Part shown: one piece after another, positions 23,801 to 36,800 of the stretch
How the letters are laid out: each line of letters begins with the position of its first letter
Numbering within the stretch: the first letter of the stretch is position 1
Source of the DNA: Branchiostoma floridae
Taxonomy: Eukaryota > Chordata > Leptocardii > Amphioxiformes > Branchiostomatidae
Assembly: GCF_000003815.2 (NCBI RefSeq)
Contig: NC_049980.1
Location: 23,659,932 to 23,723,931 of the forward strand
DNA: 64,000 nt
Direction of reading: 5' to 3'
The notes under the pieces: model-generated
The model's input: only the letters and a program-made list of their open reading frames with translations
Told to the model about the DNA's origin: nothing
Databases searched by the model: none
Translations under genes and position numbers: made by a program

Positions 23801-25175
23801 CACAGCATAGACCAGCACCAGGCAGCTGATAATGTTTAGTGGGCTTCCTCTATGTGTGTAATCATAATGGCTATTATGTACAGGGTAACGAGTTACTAAC
23901 AACCCTGTGATTTTCAGAGTAGGTGTAGATCATTTACTACTCTACACATGCATATTATGTTTAGGGCAAATGGCCAGTAGAATTTTGCCTGCACCTGTAG
24001 AGTATCATAATCTGATGAAGCACTTCCTGTAAAATCATCTGTTTTTAAGTTGTCAAATTTGCAGCTTTGATAGATTGGGCGGAACAATTCTCTTCAAATA
24101 ATTTGTCGAAAACTGTAGATAGTGAAAAGAACTGTAAGTGATTGTAGTCATGTATGCTGTTAAGGTACATGAAACATAATATGACTTACCTTGATCAGAC
24201 TTTTAAGCTGTCCAATGTGCAGCTGTGTTACATCAGGTGAAACGATCCTATATGTAGAAAAATTTAGACTAGATTGGAAAAAGCACTGTTAGTGACTTAT
24301 TATTGTAATAATTTAGTCATGTATGCTGTTTTGCTAAGTATGTTGCATTTGATGATCATGATGATATTCCAAATTTAGTGATAACCTTTGTTACACTTTT
24401 AGGAGAAAAGACAATAATCCTGGCAGCTAGTATTTGAAGTTTTTTAGATTGACTTGTATCTAAATGTTTAAACTACATTGCTTTTATCAGTGACTACTAT
24501 GTATTTCCAAACTATGCTATCTAAATCATGTTGCGACACTCAGGCATATTAGCTGTTGCCATTAAGATTCAGATACTTTTGACATCTTCCCTTGGCTGAT
24601 TTTTAACCTATTTAACATTGGTATGTACCAGCAACTATTGCATGTTCATGTATCAAGGCAACTTAATCACATCCTACATGTAGATAGATTTCTTGACTAC
24701 TGAAAAACTGACATTCTTTGATAGAATGAAGGATCTAGGATGACTTTCAAGCATCAATAATAGACTGCAGAAACTATATATTTTTGTATTCACAATCAAT
24801 GTACCTCTGGTAGCTACTTTGGTGGTAATTTCATCCATACATATTTGTTGAATTTGACTGATAATTAGAATACATCTAACTGCTGATGTATAGTCTTTTT
24901 ATATATCAAATTGAAAATAATTGCTGTTATGCATGATTTCAAGTTTGAACATTGTCACGAATCATGAAGATGATGGAATGTAAAATTTTAGCTCTGCAAT
25001 TGATGTATAAATCATGATTTCTTAAGGTAAGCCATTCAAATGTTGGTCAGTTTTTGTTTTTGAACTCATTAATCATTAGAAGTGATGTACTTTTAGGCCA
25101 GTACATGTACAATGTATGGTGCAAAGCGACTTAATTTCTGCATATTTTTGAATAAATGAATAATTTTCCTGAACA
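23801..25175 (+). other. 3' UTR of the TRP-like gene
   Basis: AT-rich sequence without splice-coherent coding potential follows the stop codon. A canonical AATAAA at 25151-25156 gives a likely mRNA end near 25170-25180. Composition changes just after 25330 (ggcggcgcggg), consistent with leaving the transcription unit. The exact cleavage site is inferred. Confidence 0.5.
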
Positions 25176-25179
25176 TCAA

Positions 25180-26600
25180 TTTTGACTCAAACTATTTAAC
25201 GTTATTATAATAAGCAACAATTTTGTCTCAACTACTGATTACACATAAGTTAAAATGTGTAACATTATGTGAGATTGCAAGTAATAGACCGCATGGAAAT
25301 GACTTCTTCCATCAATGTGAAGATCAGAAACTCAAACGTCAAACATGATTATCTGTTGTCGGCGGCGCGGGAAAACCTAAAAAATGAAATTAAGAAAACA
25401 AAGCAATGTTAGGAACGTGAAATTTGAAATGTTTTCCCCTTGTCTCCACACATAAAAAACAACATTATCTTGATCGAATGTCCTTGAACAGCAACGAACC
25501 ACCCCCATTGATTTCTGAAATCGCTCGAACGTGTGAAGTACTGGTTTGTCCAAAACACCTGCCAGGGGCGAGTATCCCCATCACTGGCAACGTTAACTCA
25601 CATTAAACATATTCTTCCTAGTGAAACGATGGTACAGTCTACAAGGGAAATCCTTATGACATACAACTGAGTAAGGTGTAGTAATGAGCAGCTGCAATGC
25701 CTGGAACTGAACGGAAGGGTCTATCTGACAAGAATGACAAGAATGAATTCGGCTCACACCTCAGGTAGCTTGTTCAGTTCTGCTGTCTGACGCTTGTCTT
25801 TGTGACTTTTCCTATCCCACGACATTGACGCCAACCTTAAGAGTTGTCAATATAGTAACCCCAGCTGTTACCTGGGTCACAGACACCCACAACGAATGCA
25901 GCAATCACAAGTAAAAATCCGCCAATAGAACACATGTATATCTCAACAATTATCACGTTATTTTCTGTCCATATAAAGTGCAGTAGGGTCAACAATGAAA
26001 GGCGCAGTGGTATGCGTGAAATTAGCCTAAGGGCAAGGTCTGAAATACATTGAACATTGACGTTTTCGCAGGGCAGATTCTTAAGACTATTACGTCAGTA
26101 TATCTTTAGTTTCAGAGGATCATTATTCAGGAGCATTGGTTGTACATGTGTGCATGTGTCTAATACTACCATGGAGAAGTTTACAGTCCCCAGAGAAAAT
26201 TGTTTAAAACGAAACGTGGATTTGGCACTTAACAGTCTCTGTGTTACATACACGGCAAACTACCTCGTGGCGTAACACACCAGGTTTGCACTGAAGAATA
26301 CATGAAACAGCATATACAGACAGATTCATTTGATCCACTCACACCGGGAACGACCCCTGGTGCTCTTTTCGACACGTGTGGGGTTCTTTCAATGTGGCTC
26401 TCCTCAACCACGGGACCTCCATTCAGCGTCCTTGGGCGTTCCAATTGGGGAGGTTAAACCAAGGACGTTATGGTTTAATAATAAACCGAAACTTGGTACT
26501 CATTTTTACCCGAGTGAAGTGAGTAAACTCATATAAAGTGCCTTTCCAAAGGCCGCAGCATCGGAGAATATCAGGGTACTAGTATTCGAATCCATAACCT
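25180..26600. other. Intergenic with one dispersed repeat
   Basis: No coding exon was recognised. The stretch 26250-26580 (cacaccgggaacgacccctgg ... tacccgagtgaagtgagtaaa ... aagtgcctttccaaaggccgcag) resembles 31510-31770 in intron 2 of the Ig-CARD gene, so both are diverged copies of one dispersed repeat. Confidence 0.6.
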
Positions 26601-26613
26601 TTGCGGTCTGGGT

Positions 26614-26734
26614 CCACCACCCTATTCTCCAAGCAGAGGTTGGGTCTCAGAGACGGTAGATGCCGGGATTTTTCTAAAATCCCAATATCTACAATCTCTG
26701 CGACCCAACTTCTGCTTGGAGAATACCACCACCC
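26614..26734. mobile_element. Palindromic MITE with 9-bp target-site duplication
   Basis: A nearly perfect palindrome of 103 bp (26623-26725) runs from TATTCTCCAAGCAGAGG to its complement ...CTGCTTGGAGAATA. Both sides carry the same 9-mer, CCACCACCC (26614-26622 and 26726-26734). Nine-base duplications are typical of Mutator-like DNA transposons. The element has no coding capacity, so it would depend on a transposase elsewhere. Confidence 0.85.
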
Positions 26735-29700
26735 TACCATTTCTCTACTGATGCAACCCTTTTAGGAAGTCAACAGTTAGTTACTGATCCGTCCCTAAGT
26801 TGTCACATAGATAGCATTCCTGTTGCACTTGTCCGTAGGTGATTTACCAAAGACAACAGACAAGGAGCGAGCGTCGCGGTTACTCTGACACAGCTGTCCC
26901 GAAGGACTGAAAATCCATTTCACAGGTGAATACTTCTTATTTATCTTGAGTGTCTCTTTCCAGTGTTTGGACTAGCGAAACCAGAGACATGCTTATTTCG
27001 GATGTTCATTTAATGGTACGCATAGAACAAGGCACAACAGGTCGCTTGCACACAACTGGGGGTTGGAAACAGGGACCAGATACAAGTAGTACCACACAAA
27101 CGTCCCGTCCACAAGACAAGAGTGTTGTTATAGCTCATCAATGTTACACATTATGTATCAGGGATGTTGTCTAATGGCCCCGGGGACCTGCCCTTATGAA
27201 CAGGTTATCCGCTCTCATGCTTAGCACCTTTAATTGGAAGCATTAAAAAGAACACAGAACAGAAAAGGTGAGGTGTAAGGTAATTTGATACTGTCAATGT
27301 ACCATTCGTCACTGCCATTACAGACAGAGCGAAAAGGTAATACACGTAGTGTACCTGTCGCATTCAACCCATTAGTGAGACAGCCATTTTAGTCCTATCA
27401 TATCTTTAAAAAGTACATGATTGTACAGAGTTGGGTTTAATAGTTAGTGAATCCAGATGTTCTTCCAGTCACTGAAACATAACCGACCGTTACCGAATTT
27501 CTATCCACTTGCAATTGCTTGAGTAACTGCTAACGTTACCTTGCGTAATTATACAGATCATGTGAGGTATCAGACAGCTATGAAGTTATGAAATGCAGTC
27601 ACCGTTTTGGAGCAAGCCAAGAGTTCGTGCTTTGTAGTTAACTGAACAAAGTAACGCCCATTACTGTTTACACCTGCCAAGATGGCAGCCTCGATACCGT
27701 TCTATTCTGGACGCAGGAGAAACCGTTAAGACTACAGGATTTGCGAGACAAAACACGAAGTTGGACACACCTTTCACATTCCTGTCGATTTAGGTCACTC
27801 CTGAATAAGGAGATAAAGATCTAGAGTAATACAATTTCATCATGATCAGGGAACACGTTGTGATTATCATAATTATTTCTGCCTTTTTCTTTGCTTCAAC
27901 TGAGGACCTTTAGTTGCTGAATCCACAACTCCGGTGTCAAACTACGCCCTTCAACAAGTCGTGGAAACTTCGTCTTCCATAGAAAACAAAGGTAGGTGTG
28001 GCTCTGATAGCGGATTAGTAAATCAATTAGTTTATAAATACTAGCAGACTGGCCATTTCAGGTGAGTTGAGGCCGCACAACAAACGGTCGCACATCATAC
28101 GTGTTCCGGGTGGGTTTGCGACGACAAGGCTACACCCTCAGATAAAACTACAACTCAACACCAGGATTGGGCGCACGGTCGGATCACTAACTGTAACGTT
28201 ACATTCGACTTCCTTTCACTTTGACGAGGGTAGTTTTCACAGTTTTGATAGTTGACCTATTAATTGTGTTTGACGCGATAAGTTATATACACGTACTACA
28301 TTTCATAATGTTATCAATTTAGGTTTTTAATATACCTGAGGTCGTGACTTAAAGTTGTAGGAGTTGTATGGAAATATGTTGACAACATTTTGGAGAAACA
28401 CAATGTAAACCTTGTCACGTTTCTACCACTGAAGATGACCTTACTGTACAGTAAACGTGATAACCTCAGAAATGCACAGCAGTAACCCAGTATTAACTGT
28501 TACATTCCAAGCAAAGGGGCAGTAGCGAGCGTTGGCACAACAGGAGGCGTCGGTAAGCCATTCCCGTTCACGCGACATTGCGCACCTTTTGTTATTCTGG
28601 AGGCAAACAGTTGCTTAAACTTTACTCACTGAAGCCTACTATTTGGATTGCTACCATTGGCAGTGAGCGTCGTTGGCATAGTTTTCCTTAATACTTCTCG
28701 CTTCTCTATGACAAAGGTGTATAGCATTCAGACGCTTTTTTCGACGACTACGAAGTCATAGTACGCCTAAAGTACCTGCCCAACAATGTCGGTACCGTCG
28801 CCATTCTCGTAACTATTGGAAGTGTTGAAATATTCAAAGTGAGACGGAGAATGTGACAGGAGGCTGGTCTCCTGTTACACTTCCCTCCCATTCCGCGTGA
28901 ATAACTCATGAAGCACACCGATGCTGTTGTCTCTATGTCTATGAAAATTGCCCCACTGGCATACATGGAACATTTACTTTGATGAAGAGTCTCATCTACG
29001 ATATTTCATTACTCAAGACGTTTTTATATCGTATTTTTATATCGCTACTTCGTTTCCGACAACTTGTACACACCTGGCGCCCTGTTGACCTTGATGACGA
29101 CACACACAGCCACACACGTATTTAAAGACACGGCGGCATCACGAATAACCCTGTCAGACAATAACAACTCACCATTTTTATTAGGGAAAATGTCTGAAGT
29201 AGATATCAAGTGGAAGTAAATATGAACATAGGGCACAAATTTCAACAGAAAATTGCAAAGTCAAATGGTTATAACACTTTGTGACAGGTTACGTTAACGT
29301 TATTGTAACAGTTACGCTTGACAAACAAAGTCGTGTATTATCAGGTCAGTGCATAAATGTGTAAATCACAACATGCTGCGCTACGAGACAGTCACGTACT
29401 GACTCCGGATGGCAGGTAACCCCTGACTTCTGTGTCAATCAATTATCACATGTCAGTCAATGAATATTTACTAGGTGTTATCGGTCTTCGGTAGTCCATC
29501 ATTGGGCCATCATTGTTGTCGTTATCTTATCATCTTTTCCTTCGCAAGTGACAAACAGAAATCTTCTTGACACCTTGCTCAATAGTATTGCTCTGTGGAC
29601 CACCTGATGATCATGTGGCTGTGATGTGGGGTAGTATTAGAAGAACACCTGTACAGCTTTGTGTCAAATGAAGAAGTGTAATCCGTACATACCTACTCAT

Positions 29701-30180
29701 TAGACCATCTTCTGATCATTATCACTCTATGCAGACTCACGGGGGAAACAAATACAGGTCACCCTTGCTTCTGTATGTGTGTTCAGTGACAATGTTGACA
29801 ACGTCACTGTCATTGATATCTATTCATTTATTCGTTGACTTGTGTTAGACACATATCAACACAGTAGAATGTGATATGCACTTGGTTGTCAATATATTGA
29901 TGTGTAAATACTGAAACATCCTAACCCCTCCCCATAGGCAGACCCGGTAGGCTTGTTGTTTCATAATTTCCCGAGACAGTGGTTCACAAACACAGTTGTA
30001 AGTTGTCGCGCCAGGGCACACCCAGACGCTACAAAGTACTGTGACATTTACAGACAACAATAGAACAGGTCGCCTCCACCTGACACGGACCTATATTTGT
30101 GATCTAGTTGATATACAATCTGTCTTCTGCCTAATGTATCGTTAAGGGGACGTACCTTGGGGCCCTGGTTGGGTGGGTGG
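26735..30180. other. Intergenic, no gene recognised
   Basis: Short open frames on both strands lack domain similarity, consistent splice structure or compositional bias. A short remnant of the inverted-terminal family (tgcttgagtaactgc) is at about 27515. Cis-regulatory DNA for either flanking gene could lie here but cannot be recognised by eye. Confidence 0.5.
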
Positions 30181-30189
30181 GAAATTCTC

Positions 30190-30402
30190 ACAAGATATGC
30201 GCACGCGCAGGTGGACTATTTCCGATGTGCGCACGCGCAGGTGGAATATTTCCGATGTATCCGTGGTGAGCTCGTTTTGAATGAAGAGGGGCAAAACCAA
30301 ACCCACATCGTCGGTAGTGAGCCCGGTAAAGCCTGACAGAGCGGTTTGTATGTAAGTATTGGTAGGGTACTTGTTGTTGGTAAGGCCACAGACATATAAA
30401 AG
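30190..30402 (+). promoter_or_regulatory. Tandem NRF1-like sites and TATA motif within a dispersed repeat
   Basis: Two consecutive copies of a ~34-bp unit (tgcgcacgcgcaggtgga-tatttccgatg; about 30197-30258) contain GCGCACGCGCAG, close to the NRF1 consensus. A TATAAAAG lies at 30395-30402, about 340 bp before the ATG of the Ig-CARD gene. The block 30250-30400 is a diverged relative of 55860-56000 (shared: cggtagtgagcccgg ... gtagggtacttg/gtagggcacttg), so these motifs sit in a repeat. Use as the gene's promoter is inference. Confidence 0.4.
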
Positions 30403-30742
30403 GAGTCTGAGGTACATTTTAAATGCGCAACTGGCTTACGGGTCCTGAATGCTATTCCGCCGGTCTGTTTAGTTATGATGTCACATTTTATCACGATTGT
30501 GAGCCATTTTTGACGCCGTCTGCACGGTGTATGATGGCTCTTAACGATGACATTGTCCTACCGACCTGCCTACGGACCTGACATGGTCGATAGTAGTACC
30601 ATTCGTGGTGGTGGTGGTGGCTTGTTAGGTAGACACTATTAGAAATCTACAGCCACATACAACAGCACAATATGTTGCATCAAGTGATAACGTCGTGTAC
30701 ATAGGAAGATGTCATTTTTGTGTGCCTTTTTCATGTTCTAGG

Positions 30743-30815
30743 ATGGCTTGCCTCTTACGCACCTGCTGGCTGTTAGCAGTCGTTCTCCTCCACTGCCCAT
30801 GGCTAACACAAGCAG
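30743..30815 (+). other. Signal-peptide exon of the Ig-CARD gene
   Basis: Encodes MACLLRTCWLLAVVLLHCPW and ends LTQA, a classic signal peptide with a hydrophobic core and small residues before the predicted cleavage near Ala24. The donor is AGCAG|GTACG, phase 1. A 5' UTR intron acceptor (ttctag|) lies immediately before the ATG, so an upstream non-coding exon is likely. Confidence 0.75.
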
Positions 30816-33800
30816 GTACGTTTGTCACCGGTGCATATCACTACCGAGGGCGACATCACTACAATGCATTTACTTATTTATATCAGTCGTAAGAAACTTT
30901 GGCTACTAAAAATTATTATTTAACAGCAGGTTCCATTGGGTTAATCAGTCACTGGATAACAAATTAATTTCTGTAACCAATTGTCTTCGCCTGATCGACG
31001 TTTCAGTAATCTCAATATTGACTGGTTATACTTCGCACTACGGTAAGGGCGGAGGAAGGATATAAGCTCGGTCACGTTTGCGTGATCTACTAACATGTGT
31101 GTTCTCATCTTTCATTTGCCACATTGCGTTTCATGCAACTGATGCACCTAGCACACGAATAAAACGCAAACATATCATTCCTATATATATAGTGCTTCTA
31201 TCAGAAGACGAGCTCGTGGCGGCCCGTCATTTCATCAAGCCGGACGATGTGATATTTGACCCCTTCAGTCCAACCCCGGAGGTTACGCTACCGTGCAACT
31301 CAACAGGAGAACAGCCGCTCACTTACAGTTGGAGAAAGGATGGCCAACTATTAGATTTGGTGAGGAGATCCACTTTGTCTTTCTATTTATTCATTGTGCT
31401 AAGCTTAAGGTATGTACATGTACCATTGTAATCCCTGAGAGTTTTAACCAATATTCTTTTAGTCTGTGGTACACGTAGAATTTTTTGTTTGTTTTCTTTG
31501 TTCTGCATACCCGGTAAACCGCCTTTAGGGGTTACATACCGTTCAGTTGTAGTTGTACAACAGGTGCAAGCTGCATAATACCATACGTGACTCACTCACA
31601 CCGAGATGGACCCCTACTCTGTTCAATACGTATGATGGGACCTGCGACTTGACGTCCCATCCGAGGGATTATCCCTAACAGAAGCTAAGTACTCATTTGT
31701 ACCTGAGTAGAATGAGCAAGTAGGATTAAAGTGACTCTCCAAAGGGCACAGCTTTAGGGCCTGCTAGGTATGTTTATATAATACTAATTTCATCGTCATC
31801 TTTGTAATAGAATTCTCGACAACCACCATACGTGATGGACGCTGGCGCATTGATAATCCAGAGACCAGAGAAGACCAAAGATGAAGGAGTTTATCAGTGT
31901 GTGGCCGAGAACGACTACGGCAAGGTTATCAGCAGACAGGCTAATCTCACTTTTGCCTGTGAGTCGAGCTATATTGCATTATCATCACACTTTAACCAGT
32001 TTGTTGATTTTTATATGACGGTGTGAAGAAGTACTCGTACATGAAGGTAAAATGGAGAACGAAGATCTGGCGCTCACAGTGTTACTAAAAGTAACGACTC
32101 TACAACTTTTTTTCTTCAGATTCAGACCCGTTTGCTCAAACTCCACGCCCGCCTGTATCCGGAAGTGAGGGCGAAGGTGCGGTGCTGCGGTGCCAGAAGC
32201 CAGACGCATATCCAGGTACTTCACTACATCGATGGATTGAATTCATGTTCCTGTCTAGGCTCTAATATTTAAGTTGTGCTTTCCTACAAATCTACAAACC
32301 TAATTAGCTAACCAACCAACCATCAAACAATCCATCCATCAAACTGAATGTTAAAACTTATAGGTGAACTGCAAGTACATGTAGTTGATAAGCTTGAAAG
32401 CTCTTACTGATATCATGTCGTCCAATATCATAATCCATCACCACTGTATTGTGGTTAATCATTTATCCCCTCGAATTTCTCGTTACAAAAATTGCCTGCT
32501 TCAATTTCTTTCCAAGTCTTCAATGAACAATCCCACTGACTGAGGTACGAATGGACATGATAGGGTACGAATGGACATGATAGATCAGCTCAGGTGTCAG
32601 TATGGTTATTCTCTAATACAGCAGTAAACAATATGCTTTGTCGTTTGCACGCACACCTCCAGGTCTCATGTTCTTCTGGGTGGAATCAGGCTCGCTAGAC
32701 CCGGCCTTCGCAGTAACCAACCAGCGGGTGTACGTGTCCCAGAAGACGGGGGACTTGTACTTCGCCCGTGCTGAGCCGAACGATCCCGGAGACTACCAGT
32801 GTGTGTTGCGACTGTCAGTGGACCCGACGTCTCCTTTACGCCACCTCAGCCCAACAGTCTCATTCTCGGTTGCAGATCAGTGTACGTATTTTAGTACGTG
32901 AAGAATGTTGCTGACGCAGTGCTGTCCCGCGATACTACATGACCCTGAGAGCAAAGATTATCTGAGTCTTGCTATGGATATTCCAAACGGCAACGCATTT
33001 CTTTGGCTATCGTTGTCACAAACCACTTTTGATAACACGTTTTAGCAACCTTCAATTGCCATGGTAGTTAACATATATTTTCTAGTATGCACTGTTAGAA
33101 TATCTAAGTTATGAGTAGTTAGTAAATTGAGGCATCGCCACGTGTTTTTATCTTTAGCCCCGCCCCAATCGGCGCCCAACCTGGTTCTTTACGAGGGGGA
33201 CTCGATAACGTCCGTCATCCATGCCGTCGTCTTGATGGAGGGCTTCGCCTACGGAAAGTGAGACATTTTCCTCACATTCTCACTCTCGGATTTGCACAAG
33301 GGCAGGGCCATATTGCATTATTACCATCGAACTGAAATATGTACTAGACTTGTAAACTAGATTTTGCTTTTCACTCCAAAGACGATTGCTTTTAGGCGCT
33401 TCCTCTTTTACATACGAGTCTCAATTACACTACGTTCTCATACCGATTCTGTTCTTCTGCAAAGCCCCATACCAACCTTGACGTGGCGGCGTCTGGACGC
33501 GCAAGGCAATGAAGTTGCTATGCCACCAGCTAATAGACTGGCAATGGAGACCTGGAACAGAGCTTTGACCATCTCCAACGTTCAGCGGGAAGACGCGGGC
33601 TTCTATGAGGTCACCGCTACCAACAGTCTGGGGACACAGTCACAGATAACTCAACTCTTCGTTAATGGTAACTTCTTACATACCATTGAAGTGTTGATTC
33701 ACTACAAGCACCGCATTAATTTATGATCAATCAATCTAATTTTCTCAATTTACAATCCGGTTCTTTCGAAATTGAAGGTTACGTATAACATTTTTTTGGC

Positions 33801-36800
33801 ACTTGAGAGTAGAATGAAGACGTTTTTTTCTCTTCTTTACTCCCTACAGTTGGACCCCAGTTTTCAAAGTCCTTGTCTGACCAGAACCACCGCCTGGATC
33901 TAGGGGAGTCTGTGACGTGGGACGTCGCCTGGGATGTTGGGGATACCACAGATCCTGTGGACGTCGTCTGGCTACATAACGCCGAGGTTTGTGGTCCATA
34001 TTTCCAAACAAATCAACATTCAAGTGAAACGAACAAAAACAGGGAAATTATAGGCAACTATCACAGACATGCAACAGAATTCGATGTCCAATGATCATAT
34101 GTCTAAGAAGTTGTCAAAGACACATCCATTGCAATTGAACTTCGTGAATAGTTTCAGGTGGTATCATATATGTCGGTATGATATTAATAAGCACATTCCA
34201 ATACATCTACCTACCTGTGGCAGTAGGGCGACTGCCCAAACTTAAGAAAAGGTAAGAAGAAGAACTTGGATGTATACACGAAGTTCTAGTATGATAACAA
34301 CATAAACCTTGTTTGTATGTAGATTCTAACGGAAGGAGGCAGATACAGGATGACGCAATCCGGTAACACAGCGTCACTACAAATCACCGACCTGACCGAA
34401 GAAGACAGCGGCGCCTATCAGTGCTCAATATCAAACCTTTACGGCAGGACAAGAAGCTCCGCAGAACTTCACTCAGGAGGTAACGGTTTTGCATGGAAAG
34501 AGATACAAGCTGGCTTATAGATCAAAGCTGAGAGCATGACGCAACCAGGATTTGAAAAACACCTTATTGCTATCTAGCAGCCTATGTACCGTCCCTATCA
34601 GTGCAGGCTAGCTCCCACACTAGTGTGCAGTATGAAAGCTATCGCGAACTAACTAGAGGATGGCACCTACATTTATCATCACAACTGTAGCTCACCTACC
34701 TAAAATGTGGCCTCTCTTTCAATCAATAGTATTTTTCATAACACAAAACCAAAAGCATTTGATAATGCCCTTACTGAAACCAAGCAAGTGGACGACATTT
34801 TTCAAGAAGTTGAAAACGCTCAGCACTTTCAAGAAGTTTATAGTTATAAAGAGCACTGAGCCATGGCAATTTATTATGACCCAGTTTTTGATTGCTTACA
34901 GATGTACCCTCGATACAGGTACATGGGCTATCAGGGTTTGATGTATAGCAACCTGAAGGGATATTTCGTTCTTTCCAGCCCCATCCTATGTGAGAAACAT
35001 TAGACTGACAGACAGTGGGGACGATTACGCTGTGCTAGACTGGGACCCGCCCCTAGGCTACGACGGTGACGACATAGGCGGGTATCAGGTGCAGGCCATC
35101 CCGAAGAGTGGAGGAGACACGAGGACCATCGATGTCGGTCCTGCGGAGACAACAGCGCGGATTGATGGGTTAAATGGCGACTCGGGTGGTTACACATACC
35201 GGGTAAGGCAAATTGTCGCAGAATAAGTTCACCAATGGGATGAAACTACGCATATACAGGATATATAAATATGTGGAAGTTTTGAAGGAGAAAATAAGGT
35301 GAAGGGGACTGATTTTTTTATTGCGTGGTCTGTGTGTTATGCCAGAGACATGTCTAACTTCACAGGGAGCCATTGCCGATAGATGTTACGATTCGGGAAC
35401 AAGAAGCCGCTTACTCAAGAACTTCATTATTTTGGTCCTCCGTTGGGCAAACCAGTCAAAGATATGGGCCTGTAGATCCCTTCCAACGTTTTCGTCTTTT
35501 TATTTTAAAAGATACAACAGATACTTCATTCTTCCCAGGTTCGTGCGAGGAGCACTGGAGGTACATGGGGTCCATGGACGACATTTCGTGAGGACCAGGG
35601 TGGATCAGGAGCCAGAACTGCAGAATCCACCAGCCAACTGCTGACCTGGCTACTTCCACTGCTGATCGTGCTTCTGTTGTTGCTGATCCTACTGGTTAGA
35701 TATTTCTTCATGCGTTCCAAAACATTGTATACGATACATGTACATGCACTTCCATACTGATGTAGGGGAAATGTTAAGAGAATATTAACAGACAGCCACT
35801 GACCAAGTGGCAAATGTGTTGCACTATAGCCCAATTTTCTCCACATGTCTGTGGAAGCTTAGGAAGACGTGTGAAACAAAATTTGATATTCTTTTCTTGA
35901 CCTGTCCATGGAGAACATTGAGATTTTGAGAAAATTACAGACACACAAATTGCTCCAGAAAATCTACCAGTCTGCAGCAAATCACGACACTACGACTAGA
36001 AACGATCGACTCTCAATGTGCTTTATACTAACAATAGTATTGTTTTTTTCCACAGCTTAGTGCAGACAAAATTTCATAATCACGAGATGCCTCTCTCTCT
36101 TCTTGTTATTTCCATTGTATGACAGCTTAGCAATGCAAGACCATAAAAAACGAATTTCAATATTTTTGATACTTACTGTCGTCGATCATCTAGTGTTGTT
36201 GCTGCTGCCTATGGCTGGGGTTGTGTGGGAAATACTGCCCCTGTTGCACCTGCTGGACCTGTTTCGACCGGACGGAATCCAAACACTACAAAGGTGACCA
36301 ATTAATAGAGAATGTGCCTAATTACAAGAACTGATGGTATTCTTTCAGTAGGTAGTAAATTTTGACGTACAAACAAAGGTATTGATGTGACTTTTTTTTC
36401 ATACAGCAGTGTTTCAACATGGTCATTCCAAGAATATACTCATTTCTTTAAAGTGTCGTCACAGGCGCTTGTGGCTTTCTATAGCTACATTGTTGCTGTA
36501 TATGAAAATGCTGCCATTTGTCTATTGCAGCTATGAGAAGAGATCACCAAGAGATGCTGAAGCTGTACCGACTTGATGCTGTTACACACGTGCAAAATCC
36601 CGACAGGATTACCGCGTTCCTGGCCTCCAGGAAGGTGCGGCTCCCAACTGGCATGAGCCCCATCAAAAAGTAAGGCATGCGTGTTTACGTTATGGGAATG
36701 CACAACATTGCAGAAAACCAAAACTAAAATTTGTGTACTTAACCTGTCTGCCAGGATATGTATTGTTAGGTCAGTGCCCTCACGACAGCAGGTGTTTTCC

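Noticed and set aside
32540-32585. 20-bp direct repeat ggtacgaatggacatgatag
   Set aside because: A simple two-copy slippage or local duplication in an intron, with no further structure.
34660-34941. 93-codon ORF in the intron before the FN3 exon
   Set aside because: The flanking exons join in phase without it, and the peptide has no Ig or FN3 features.
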